A stretch of DNA of 64,000 nucleotides from Flavipsychrobacter sp. (GTDB lineage: Bacteria; Bacteroidota; Bacteroidia; Chitinophagales; Chitinophagaceae), in assembly GCA_041392855.1 (NCBI GenBank), contig JAWKLD010000001.1:854001-918000 (forward strand), given 5' to 3'. Within the stretch, counting starts at the first letter, position 1. Each line of letters starts with the position of its first letter. Made by a program: the position numbers and the translations under genes. The notes beneath the pieces were generated by a model, which had not been told where the DNA came from, ran no database searches, and saw nothing but the letters and a program-made list of their open reading frames with translations. Positions 34,806 to 43,194 of the stretch are shown here, in pieces.

Positions 34806-35873
34806 TTAAACAGTTTGCCAATTTGCTCTGAAACCTATCTGAACGGCCTTTTTTTGATGGCTCTTGTCATTTTGATTCATCACTTCTGCTATACTCATCG
34901 GTTCTTTGATCGTTTTGTTGAAGCCATGCTTATCAGATAAGGCCTGCGCCTTTTCTATAGGCAGTTTTTTGAATTCATATTTGGCTATTAGTCTTCCTTT
35001 TCTCATCAATGCTTCATCTATACTACCGATAGCACTGTTGAATGTACAGATGATCTGAACATTCAAGAAGTCGGATAATAGTCCGTCTGATATATTCAGC
35101 AGGTTAGATACAGAAGAAGTTTCTCCTGCTTGCCTTTGCATGATAATACTCTCGGCATCTTCTATGATCAAGATACTATCAGGGTTATTGATTAACAATT
35201 TTATTAGCTCGGGATTACCTATTTGCGATGCTATATTGGGTGGTACGAATAACATCTTCTTTTTCAGCTTGCCCACTAAATATCTTATATAAGTGGTTTT
35301 GCCCGTACCTGGTAATCCATGTAATAGAACAATGCCTTTATCTTTTTTCTTATTCAGACGGTCTCTTATCAGTTTGTCTACTTCAATAAAGTCGTCATCA
35401 TAATTCAATTTAAGATCAAGCCTTGTCCTTTTTACATTCATGCTGTTAAGTGTAAGGCCATGATCTCCTGTGGTAATTAAATTGATCTCCAGTGGTTTTT
35501 TTCTAGATGCTTTACACTTAGGTAAAGCTTTGCTTAACTCCAATACCAAAGGGCACTCTTCTCCCGAATAGTAGATCTCGCAATAATCATTTCCTATTTC
35601 TATGAGTATCTCATTTTTTAAGATCAGCAGACAGTAAGTTTTATTCGCCTTTTTGTTATTAGCATAGATCTCAGAATTATTGACTTCCTGTTTTATCTCT
35701 TTTTGATAATGTGTTGTGATATAGTTATATATCTTTTCTGTATTCACTTGGTATATTTCTATACAGTTAGCCAACTTGCCAAACAACTTTACAAATAAGG
35801 TTTTTGCATGTGGGTTGCCATAGTCGAACAGTGACGTGTATAGAATTGTTTCTTTAATTAATGATTTGTCCAT
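34806..35873 (-). CDS. AAA-family ATPase with unassigned N-terminal domain
   Basis: A 355-residue protein from the ATG at 35873. Residues about 1-165 form a domain I do not recognise (mixed, with DHGLTLNSMNVKRTRLDL near its end). Residues about 185-340 are a single AAA core: Walker A HGLPGTGKTTYIRY, Walker B SILIIEDAESI and a sensor/Arg-finger region RKGRLIAKYEFK. The layout is of the BCS1-like type common in Bacteroidota. It is transcribed alone, with a small RNA candidate and mutS upstream. An earlier start 11 codons upstream is not supported. Possible protein-remodelling factor; substrate unknown. Confidence 0.85.
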   Translation of the reverse strand: MDKSLIKETILYTSLFDYGNPHAKTLFVKLFGKLANCIEIYQVNTEKIYNYITTHYQKEIKQEVNNSEIYANNKKANKTYCLLILKNEILIEIGNDYCEIYYSGEECPLVLELSKALPKCKASRKKPLEINLITTGDHGLTLNSMNVKRTRLDLKLNYDDDFIEVDKLIRDRLNKKKDKGIVLLHGLPGTGKTTYIRYLVGKLKKKMLFVPPNIASQIGNPELIKLLINNPDSILIIEDAESIIMQRQAGETSSVSNLLNISDGLLSDFLNVQIICTFNSAIGSIDEALMRKGRLIAKYEFKKLPIEKAQALSDKHGFNKTIKEPMSIAEVMNQNDKSHQKKAVQIGFRANWQTV

Positions 35874-35957
35874 TGTTATTCTTTTTAGAGCACATGGCTC
35901 ATGCATATGGCAATAGCATGTTGGCTATACCATATTTTGATGTTTTAGTTTGGGAAT

Positions 35958-35988
35958 AAAAAAGCCTCGGTAGTAGTGTACCGAGGCT
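35958..35988 (-). terminator. Strong terminator of the small RNA candidate
   Basis: AGCCTCGGTA (35963-35972) pairs perfectly with TACCGAGGCT (35979-35988) around a 6-nt loop; on the minus strand it is followed by six Ts (35958-35963). The mutS stop lies 190 bp upstream. Confidence 0.9.
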
Positions 35989-36127
35989 GCTAAATGATTT
36001 TTAGAAAAAATCTATGGCATATGCTTACCTCGCACACTAAACCTATCTGTTCCAATAGGCGCTGTCGATATTTTAGTTTGGTAAGTCATTGTTAGTTGTA
36101 TTTATTCGGCAATGCTTATTGCAAATG
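35958..36127 (-). ncRNA. Candidate structured small RNA downstream of mutS
   Basis: The 305 bp between mutS and the AAA ATPase contain no open frame but do contain, on the minus strand, an exact -7 element, a nested hairpin and a terminator. The hairpin uses three stems, given in plus-strand positions: CTTACC/GGTAAG (36024-36029 with 36080-36085), ACTAAA/TTTAGT (36036-36041 with 36072-36077) and CCTAT/ATAGG (36042-36046 with 36055-36059), with an asymmetric internal bulge of 12 nt. Expected transcript about 170 nt. The layout (own promoter, large bulged hairpin, terminator) recalls 6S-type RNAs, and a TAGGTTTA string on one arm imitates the -7 element, but no family was confirmed. Alternatively it is only the processed 3' end of the mutS mRNA. 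Confidence 0.5.
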
Positions 36128-36133
36128 CTGTGC

Positions 36134-36166
36134 CAAAAGTAAAAACAATTATTGAATTGGTGAAAA
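36134..36166 (-). promoter_or_regulatory. Candidate promoter of the small RNA
   Basis: Minus-strand TACTTTTG (36134-36141) is an exact TANNTTTG, identical to the elements before tmk and rpsL. A TTTT (36163-36166) stands 21 nt upstream in place of the -33 TTTG. It starts immediately after the mutS stop. Confidence 0.45.
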
Positions 36167-36178
36167 TATTTTAAATGA

Positions 36179-38797
36179 TCACTTATAGTCTTTTACAATT
36201 GTTTTGAGTTCGTTGAGTTTTAGTAAGGCTTCCACGGGAGTAAGAGTATTGATATCCATTTCCGAAAGTATATGTTGAATACTTCTCAGATCTTCTGTAA
36301 GCCCGTCAAATATATTCAGTTGAAATTCCTGAGTCTGTTTAATGTTTTTGACCTTCTCTGTAGGGCTGTCCTCTTTTTCTCTTTGTTCTTCCAGTAGTGC
36401 TAGTATCTCTTCTGCACGGTTGAGTAGTGCAGGTGGCATACCCGCCATTCGCGCTACCTGTATACCAAAGCTATGCGTACTGCCTCCTTTGGCTAGCTTC
36501 CTTAAAAAGATAACCTTATTGCCTGTTTCCTTATGGGTGATATGGTAATTCTTTACACGCTCTAGTTGATGTTCCAACTCATTGAGCTCGTGGTAGTGTG
36601 TGGCAAATAAAGTTTTAGGGTTGGTCTTATTGTTGTGTAGATACTCTACTATCGACCATGCTAAAGAAATGCCATCGTAAGTACTGGTTCCTCTTCCTAT
36701 TTCATCAAGTAGTATCAAACTACGTTCGCTGATACTGTTAATGATGCTTGCGGTTTCATTCATCTCTACCATGAATGTACTTTCACCTCCGCTTAAATTA
36801 TCAGAGGCGCCCACGCGTGTAAATATCTTATCCGTTAGTGCTATAGAGGCTGCTTCGGCAGGAACAAAGCTACCCATATGTGCCATAATGGTAATGATAG
36901 CTGTTTGTCTAAGTAAGGCAGACTTACCACTCATATTAGGCCCTGTAAGTATAATAACTTGTTGTTCCTCTTTGTTCAGCAAAAGATCATTAGCAATATA
37001 GCTTTCGCCGGTAGGTAGTTTTTGTTCTATAACAGGGTGTCTGCCTTGTACTATATCTATAGCATGTTCTTGGGTAATAGTAGGTTTTCTATAGTTGTAT
37101 TTCTTAGCATTGGTAGCGAAGCAGAATAGGCAGTCTAATCGTGCAATAATATGTGCATTGCTTTGTATCGTAGCGATAAACGGATCTATTTCAGTAAGCA
37201 GCTCTTGATAGATACGGTTCTCTATGGCAAGTATTTTTTCTTCCGCGCCAAGTATCTTTTCCTCATACTCTTTCAGCTCTTGTGTTATGTATCTTTCAGC
37301 ACTAGTAAGTGTTTGTTTTCGTATCCACTCTTCAGGTACTTTGTCTTTATGAGCATTGGTTACTTCCAGATAATAACCGAACACATTATTGAAGCCTATC
37401 TTCAAAGAGGATATTCCTGTTTTTTCTGTTTCCCTTTTTTGTATATCAATTAAATACTGCTTACCACTACGGGATATTTTTCTGAGGTCATCCAGTTCTT
37501 CGGATATACCATCGTTGATCATCCCTCCCTTCACTGTTTGTGCAGGAGCATCTTCTACTATTACTGTTTTTATTCTTTCTTGAAGCTCTGTTAGCGGCTG
37601 TAAGTTCTGTACTTCTTTCTGCAAGCTGTCAAAGGAAGTTTGCATTGCTTGTTGCTCTATGTTTTCCATCACACCAAGACTTTTGGCGAGCTGCATTACC
37701 TCTCGTGGGTTTGCTTTTTTTAGCGGTATTTTACCAATTAATCTTTCTACATCACCTACTTGTTTGAGCTGTGCTATCAAGTCGTGGCAGAGGTCTTGTT
37801 CTTTGATAAAGTATGTGACCAATTCCAGACGTTGTTCTATTTGATGGATATCATATAGTGGAAATACCAACCAACGTCTCAGCAGTCTTGCGCCCATAGG
37901 GGTACAAGTGTTATCTATTGCCTGCAATAGACTGGTGCCATTTTCATCAGCGCTATGTATCAACTCAAGATTACGTATCGTAAATCGGTCCATCCACATG
38001 AACGAGTCTGCTACGATGCGCCTTATACTGTTTATATGTTGTAGGTTGGCATGTTCTGTATCTTTAAGGTAGTGGATAGCTACGCCTGCAGCTATGCTGG
38101 CAGGTTTCATGTCTTCTATTCCATATCCTTTTAAAGACTTTGTTTGAAAATGGTTGAGTAGAAGATCATAGGTATATTGTTCTTGGAATACCCATTCATC
38201 CAATAAGTAAGTATATACTTTGGTGTCAAAATTTTCTCTGAATGCCTTTTGGTGCGATTTAGATAAAACGATCTCTGAAGGTTGGAAGCTTTGTAAGAGC
38301 TTATCCATATACTCCATATTGCCTTGGGCGGTATAAAATTCCCCTGTGCTTATGTCTAGGAAGGCAACACCACTATCCTTATCATTGATATATAAGGCAG
38401 CTAAGAAGTTGTTGGTGTTATTATCCAGAAGCTTGTCGTTTGTAGCCACACCAGGTGTTACCAGTTCTGTTACCCCACGTTTTACGATCCCTTTCACTGT
38501 TTTGGGGTCTTCCAACTGGTCGCAGATGGCTACACGATAGCCGGCTTTTACCAACTTGTGTAAATAGGTATCAATAGAGTGGTGCGGGAAGCCCGCTAAC
38601 TCTATAGCCGATGCAGCGCCATTAGAACGCTTGGTGAGCGTAATGCCCAGCACTCTAGATGCAACTAGAGCGTCTTCCCCAAAGGTTTCATAAAAATCGC
38701 CAACGCGAAATAGTAGGACAGCATCGGGATATCTTGATTTGATCTCCTTATGCTGCTTCATTAATGGTGTCTCGGTAGCTTTTGTCTTCTTAGCCAT
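36179..38797 (-). CDS. mutS: DNA mismatch repair protein MutS
   Basis: Recognises mismatches and small loops and recruits MutL. The 872-residue length is typical of MutS1. The N-terminal mismatch-binding Phe-x-Glu appears in RVGDFYETFGEDA (Phe-Tyr-Glu near residue 33-35). The ATPase core at about 600-800 shows ILTGPNMSGKSALLRQ, ILLDEIGRGTSTYDG and the His in ATHYHELNELE. The C-terminus ends without a long beta-clamp tail, which is normal for the phylum. It follows the M1 peptidase gene with a 20-bp gap and is probably the last gene of the transcript beginning at nrnA. Confidence 0.98.
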   Translation of the reverse strand: MAKKTKATETPLMKQHKEIKSRYPDAVLLFRVGDFYETFGEDALVASRVLGITLTKRSNGAASAIELAGFPHHSIDTYLHKLVKAGYRVAICDQLEDPKTVKGIVKRGVTELVTPGVATNDKLLDNNTNNFLAALYINDKDSGVAFLDISTGEFYTAQGNMEYMDKLLQSFQPSEIVLSKSHQKAFRENFDTKVYTYLLDEWVFQEQYTYDLLLNHFQTKSLKGYGIEDMKPASIAAGVAIHYLKDTEHANLQHINSIRRIVADSFMWMDRFTIRNLELIHSADENGTSLLQAIDNTCTPMGARLLRRWLVFPLYDIHQIEQRLELVTYFIKEQDLCHDLIAQLKQVGDVERLIGKIPLKKANPREVMQLAKSLGVMENIEQQAMQTSFDSLQKEVQNLQPLTELQERIKTVIVEDAPAQTVKGGMINDGISEELDDLRKISRSGKQYLIDIQKRETEKTGISSLKIGFNNVFGYYLEVTNAHKDKVPEEWIRKQTLTSAERYITQELKEYEEKILGAEEKILAIENRIYQELLTEIDPFIATIQSNAHIIARLDCLFCFATNAKKYNYRKPTITQEHAIDIVQGRHPVIEQKLPTGESYIANDLLLNKEEQQVIILTGPNMSGKSALLRQTAIITIMAHMGSFVPAEAASIALTDKIFTRVGASDNLSGGESTFMVEMNETASIINSISERSLILLDEIGRGTSTYDGISLAWSIVEYLHNNKTNPKTLFATHYHELNELEHQLERVKNYHITHKETGNKVIFLRKLAKGGSTHSFGIQVARMAGMPPALLNRAEEILALLEEQREKEDSPTEKVKNIKQTQEFQLNIFDGLTEDLRSIQHILSEMDINTLTPVEALLKLNELKTIVKDYK

Positions 38798-38817
38798 GCT
38801 AGCACAAACCTAATAAA

Positions 38818-40449
38818 TCAGTCTTTATCTTTAATAAGATAGTCGGTAGAATAACTGACATTATATCCACCATTTTTCCATTTGATATGCTGCCACTCGT
38901 TGGTAACCAGTACAGGTACTTTTTTCTTTCGCCCATATAATGTAACAGGCAGACTGAATTCAGGTACTGTATTAGTAAACCTGTAATATAAATTGTTGCT
39001 TTTTATATACCATTCCAGAGTAGGAATATCATTTGTTCTCAGATATTGATCAAAAAAAGCTGCCAACTGTAGCCCTGTTTTTTTAGCAATATATGTTTCT
39101 ACCTCTTTTGATGTAGTAATGCTGTGGTAAAAGTCTTTGTTGAGGTCTCTAAGCAATTGTCTGAATTGCTGATCGTTATTCATCATTACTCGTATCATAT
39201 GCACTATAGAGGCTCCCTTGTCGTACTGGTCGCCCGAGCCATGGTCATGAATACCGTAGCTACCACATATAGGCTTGTCATTTCTGATATTCTTTCTTTC
39301 TCCAATGGTGTATGTAAAGGCTTTGTCTTTGCTAAAAGCACATTCGGTAAACAGGGCTTCGGTATAGGTAGTAAAGCCTTCATGTATCCAATTGTCGGTT
39401 ATGTCTGCTGCGGTAATATTATTGCCAAACCATTCATGTCCTGTTTCGTGAATAATAATGAAATCAAATAGAAGTCCCACACCTGTACCGCTTCTGTCCA
39501 TGCCTTTATATCCCATTTTGTATTCGTTACCATAAGCCACCGCACTCTGATGTTCCATACCCAAATGAGGTGCTTCTACGAGTTTGTAGCCATCTTGGTA
39601 AAAAGGGTAGGGTCCCATCCAGTATTCAAAACAGTGTAACATCTCCTTAGTTACCGAAAACTGTTTTTTAGCTTTTGCTTCATTGTATCTCAATACATAA
39701 AAGCTTAGGTCCAGTCGGCCATCTTCTCCCATCAAAGTGTCTTTCCAGCTCACGTAGTCGCCAATGTAAAAAGTAGCATCGTAACTATTAATGGGGTTCT
39801 TTACTGCCCATGTCCAACTATTGTTGGTTTCGTTATGTTTAAGGAGCCTACCATTACTAATAGCTGACAAGCCCTTGGGAGCGTTAATACGTAGCACCAT
39901 ACCGCTATCAGGCTCTTCTGCCTGATAGTCTTTACATGGCCACCAGCTACTAGCACCAAGCCCTTGACAGGCTACTGAATACCATGGTTTGCCAGTACTA
40001 TCCTCAGACCAGATAAAACCGCCATCCCAAGGAGGCATTCTTGCTACTCTTGGTTGGCCATGATAATAGATGGTTATTTTATGGATTTCCCCTTTTTGCC
40101 AATGTAAGATAGAGGTGTTGACCCACCATACATTCTCTTCTCTGGTATATTGGAGTGCAAGACTACCATATTTAATGCTGTCTATCTCCATGGGTATTTG
40201 TAGGTCAATTTGGAATTGCTGTGTCGGTGCGTCCGTTACCAATAAGGTAATTGTGTTATGTCCGCTGATACTTCTTTGGGCAGTATCCATATCAATGGAA
40301 AGGTCATAGTGTAATACATCCCACCAGTATCTACCTGCTCCATTGCTACCTCTAAGTGTGTCCTGACGGCCATAAGCAAAACTGGTATTTGCTAGAAGCA
40401 AATACCAGATAATAAAAGTTAGTATTTTGATATTCATTGATGTTTGCAT
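38818..40449 (-). CDS. M1-family (gluzincin) aminopeptidase, exported
   Basis: A 543-residue exported zinc peptidase. The signal peptide runs to NTSFA at about residue 25. The zinc motif IIIHETGHEWFGNN (HExxH) is followed by the third ligand Glu in NWIHEGFTTYTEALF. The N-terminal beta domain (residues 30-230) has the M1 pattern ISNGRLLKHNE and YDATFYIGDY. The C-terminal helical domain is short compared with ERAP-type enzymes. The ATG at 40449 overlaps the stop of the upstream FKBP gene as TGATG, indicating coupled translation; an ATG at 40437 is an alternative. Confidence 0.9.
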   Translation of the reverse strand: MQTSMNIKILTFIIWYLLLANTSFAYGRQDTLRGSNGAGRYWWDVLHYDLSIDMDTAQRSISGHNTITLLVTDAPTQQFQIDLQIPMEIDSIKYGSLALQYTREENVWWVNTSILHWQKGEIHKITIYYHGQPRVARMPPWDGGFIWSEDSTGKPWYSVACQGLGASSWWPCKDYQAEEPDSGMVLRINAPKGLSAISNGRLLKHNETNNSWTWAVKNPINSYDATFYIGDYVSWKDTLMGEDGRLDLSFYVLRYNEAKAKKQFSVTKEMLHCFEYWMGPYPFYQDGYKLVEAPHLGMEHQSAVAYGNEYKMGYKGMDRSGTGVGLLFDFIIIHETGHEWFGNNITAADITDNWIHEGFTTYTEALFTECAFSKDKAFTYTIGERKNIRNDKPICGSYGIHDHGSGDQYDKGASIVHMIRVMMNNDQQFRQLLRDLNKDFYHSITTSKEVETYIAKKTGLQLAAFFDQYLRTNDIPTLEWYIKSNNLYYRFTNTVPEFSLPVTLYGRKKKVPVLVTNEWQHIKWKNGGYNVSYSTDYLIKDKD

Positions 40450-41330
40450 CACTTTTTAAGTACTTCCACATCAAAGATAAGCACTCCATTGGCAGGAATC
40501 TTATTAGGGTCAGGACTATTGGGGCCATAAGCCAAGCCTGACGGAATGTATAGCGTTCCCTTAGTTCCTTTTTTGAATAAAGCAACACCAATGTCCCAAC
40601 CTTTGATAACCTGTCCTGCACCTAGCATGAACTTGAATGGCTCAACGTGCATGAATTTAGGATCAACATTAGAGTCAAACACTTTTCCATCTAGAGTACG
40701 ACCTGTATAGTTTACATACACATTACTATCTTTTTGAGGTAGTTTACCATCACCATCTCTTTCAATAGAGTAATACAAACCGCTTTCGGTTTTACGAGCT
40801 TTGATATTATTCTTCTTGAAATAGTCTTGTAGTTTTCTATCGTCAATAACCTTTTGTTGTTTGGTCATTTCGTCTCTGTAGCGCTTCATTTGCTCCATAG
40901 ATTTTACATCGACCATCACGATACGATAAACGATATGCTGCCCACTACCACGTTTCATCCAAGGGAGAACAGGTGTGCCTTGTTTGATAAGTGAATCAAC
41001 CGGTACAAAAAGAATAGCGCTATCTCCCGCGGTCATTTCCATGAAACCTTCAGTAATGTCGCCATTAAAGTTCGGTTTCATGAGTTGAAATTCTACAGGT
41101 TCATTGTTATTCAACTGTCTACTGCTGTACAATACACTATCATCTACAGTATATGATAAGTGCATTTTTACATAATCACCAACCTCTGGTGTTTTACCAC
41201 CTGGCTTGTCAATGATCATCCTGTATTTAAGACCGCCTTTTGTTACACTAGCACCTTTCATGTCTTGAGCAATGGTACTAAGCGGAAGTAGTAAAGCTGT
41301 AGCAGCTATTAGTATCTTATTCAACATCAT
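40449..41330 (-). CDS. Exported FKBP-type peptidyl-prolyl isomerase, tandem copy 3
   Basis: A 293-residue protein with an ordinary signal peptide (MMLNKILIAATALLLPLSTIAQ shortened; cleaved near TIAQ). It contains two FKBP-like halves: a degenerate N-terminal one (about 30-140, with PEVGDYVKMHLSYTV) and a C-terminal canonical one (about 180-293, with YVNYTGRTLDGKVFDSN, GAGQVIKGWDIGVALFKKG and GLAYGPNS). Active-site Tyr, Phe, Trp and the final Phe-Asp-Val are kept in the second half. It is the last of three adjacent paralogues and lacks the lipobox of the other two. It overlaps the M1 peptidase gene start. Confidence 0.9.
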   Translation of the reverse strand: MMLNKILIAATALLLPLSTIAQDMKGASVTKGGLKYRMIIDKPGGKTPEVGDYVKMHLSYTVDDSVLYSSRQLNNNEPVEFQLMKPNFNGDITEGFMEMTAGDSAILFVPVDSLIKQGTPVLPWMKRGSGQHIVYRIVMVDVKSMEQMKRYRDEMTKQQKVIDDRKLQDYFKKNNIKARKTESGLYYSIERDGDGKLPQKDSNVYVNYTGRTLDGKVFDSNVDPKFMHVEPFKFMLGAGQVIKGWDIGVALFKKGTKGTLYIPSGLAYGPNSPDPNKIPANGVLIFDVEVLKK

Positions 41331-41351
41331 TTATGTCTTCTGGTTTTGTTT

Positions 41352-42251
41352 TTATTTAATGTCTACCAACTCAACATCAAATATTAATATTGAATTAGCT
41401 GGTATTTTATTGGGGTCAGGAGTGTTTTCGCCATAAGCAAGGTAAGATGGTATATACAACACACCTTTAGCACCTTTATTAAGCAAGCTTATTCCTTCAT
41501 CCCATCCTGCTATTACTCTACCTTGTCCAATAGGAAACTCAAGAGGTGATACATGACCAAATGCAGGGTCGGTACTAGAATCAAATGCTTTGCCATCAAT
41601 GGTTCTTCCGGTATAGTTAACAGCTACAGTTTGTCCCTTAGTCGGTGTTGCTCCTGTTCCTTCTTGGTTGATCACATAGTATAGGCCAGATGCTGTTTTT
41701 TTAGGTTGTATTTTGTTTTTGGCAAAATACTCAGCTAGCAGTTTTTCATCAGTTTCTTTTTGAGCACCTGCTTTCTCACCCTTTTCCATGTTTATTTGTT
41801 CCTGAGTCTTTACTGTCTTCAAAGCAATGGAATAGTAAACATACTTGCCGGTATCCATCCAGTCTTGCTTACGTTGTCCGGTAGCAATAATGGTATCTAC
41901 CAATACACGGAAGACAGCACTATCCCCGGCAGTAAGCATTTTGATACCTTCCATAAGATCTCCATTAAAAGAAGGTTCTTTCCATTTAAACTGAACAGGC
42001 TTGCCGTTATTTTGCTTTTTTGAGTCAAACATTATGCTATCCTCATAAACGGTAGTAATATGAAATTCAACCATATCACCATCTTGAGGGTATTGCGTAC
42101 CTTTTACATCTTTTACCATCATATAACCAAGGCCACGTTCAGTTGTTTTAAACGTTTTTGTCTTGTTTTTAGATGACATCATTGTAACCTTACACGCTGA
42201 AAAAGTGGTAAGTGCAAAGGCCAGCAATATAAGTAGTCTACTATATCTCAT
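41352..42251 (-). CDS. Exported FKBP-type peptidyl-prolyl isomerase lipoprotein, tandem copy 2
   Basis: A 299-residue lipoprotein (lipobox TTFSAC, Cys about 20). As in its neighbours there is a degenerate N-terminal FKBP-like half (PQDGDMVEFHITTVYED) and a canonical C-terminal half (VAVNYTGRTIDGKAFDS, GQGRVIAGWDEGISLLNKG, YLAYGENTP). The region between the halves is a charged, helical linker (MEKGEKAGAQKETDEKLLAEY shortened to its ends). It is 21 bp from both neighbours and clearly part of one transcript. In Gram-negatives FKBPs of this form assist folding of outer-membrane or exported proteins; client unknown. Confidence 0.9.
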   Translation of the reverse strand: MRYSRLLILLAFALTTFSACKVTMMSSKNKTKTFKTTERGLGYMMVKDVKGTQYPQDGDMVEFHITTVYEDSIMFDSKKQNNGKPVQFKWKEPSFNGDLMEGIKMLTAGDSAVFRVLVDTIIATGQRKQDWMDTGKYVYYSIALKTVKTQEQINMEKGEKAGAQKETDEKLLAEYFAKNKIQPKKTASGLYYVINQEGTGATPTKGQTVAVNYTGRTIDGKAFDSSTDPAFGHVSPLEFPIGQGRVIAGWDEGISLLNKGAKGVLYIPSYLAYGENTPDPNKIPANSILIFDVELVDIK

Positions 42252-42272
42252 TTATATTTCTCTTCTTATAAA

Positions 42273-43181
42273 TTATTGGTTTTGTTGAGGTAGGTCTTTT
42301 TGTACATCAGTAATTTCTACTTCAAATACAAGGCAAGAATAAGGTCCTACCTCAGCACTTAAAGCTTGTCCGCCATATGCAAGAGCAGAAGGAATATAGA
42401 AATGAGCTTTACTTCCCTTTTGTAATAGTAGTATTCCTTCATCCCATCCTTTAATCACTTGTCCTTGTCCAGCAACGAAGCTAAATGGCTCAACGTGTTG
42501 GAATTTAGGATCAACATTAGAATCAAAAGCTACTCCAGCAAGGTTAGTACCTGTATATTTTACAGAAACGTAATTTTTAGGTTCGATCTTATCGCCACTA
42601 CCTTGTTTGTCTATAGTGTAGTACAATCCTGACGCAGTTTTTTCAGGAGAGATACCCTTGTCTTTAAAGTAAGCTTGTAGCTGCTCATCATCTTTCTTTA
42701 GTTGTTCTGCATTTTTAGCCTGTTGCTCTTGGTCCATCTCTTCTCTTGTCTTAACATTTACAAGTACAGTTTCGTAAACAAGAGTATCGTCATCTTTAAA
42801 CCACTCTGGATATTGTGCTCCTTCAGGTTGATATTTTTTAAGAGAATCCAACAAGATATAGAATACTGCACTGTCCCCAGGAGTTAATAATTGCAAGCCA
42901 TATGTAAAACTACCTTTAAAAGGGTCTTCTTGCAATGGCATTGTATATGGTGATCCACCCATCATCATACGGGTATCATTAAGTATGCTATCCCTAACTT
43001 TTACTTTCAAGTGCACTTCAATGATGTCGCCAATTTTAGGGTGCTTTTCCCCTTCAGCGTCTTTGACAATTTTATACATCAATCCAGCATCAGTTCTTTT
43101 CAGACCGTTGTTGTTGTTGCAGCTAGAAACGCCTGCTAATAATATGCCTCCTAAGGCAAGTGTTGCTATTTGTTTTAACAT
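42273..43181 (-). CDS. Exported FKBP-type peptidyl-prolyl isomerase lipoprotein, tandem copy 1
   Basis: A 302-residue lipoprotein (lipobox GVSSC, Cys about 21, followed by NNNNG). Same two-half architecture: degenerate N-terminal half (PKIGDIIEVHLKVKVRD) and C-terminal canonical FKBP half (SVKYTGTNLAGVAFDSN, GQGQVIKGWDEGILLLQKGS, SALAYGGQA). The C-terminus carries about ten extra residues (KDLPQQNQ). It starts 13 bp after the nrnA stop, so it is cotranscribed with nrnA. The three copies are diverged enough to be old duplications. Confidence 0.9.
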   Translation of the reverse strand: MLKQIATLALGGILLAGVSSCNNNNGLKRTDAGLMYKIVKDAEGEKHPKIGDIIEVHLKVKVRDSILNDTRMMMGGSPYTMPLQEDPFKGSFTYGLQLLTPGDSAVFYILLDSLKKYQPEGAQYPEWFKDDDTLVYETVLVNVKTREEMDQEQQAKNAEQLKKDDEQLQAYFKDKGISPEKTASGLYYTIDKQGSGDKIEPKNYVSVKYTGTNLAGVAFDSNVDPKFQHVEPFSFVAGQGQVIKGWDEGILLLQKGSKAHFYIPSALAYGGQALSAEVGPYSCLVFEVEITDVQKDLPQQNQ

Positions 43182-43194
43182 CTTATTTTTAAAA

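Noticed and set aside
37151..37453. Plus-strand frame of about 100 codons inside mutS
   Set aside because: Antisense shadow of a strongly conserved coding region.
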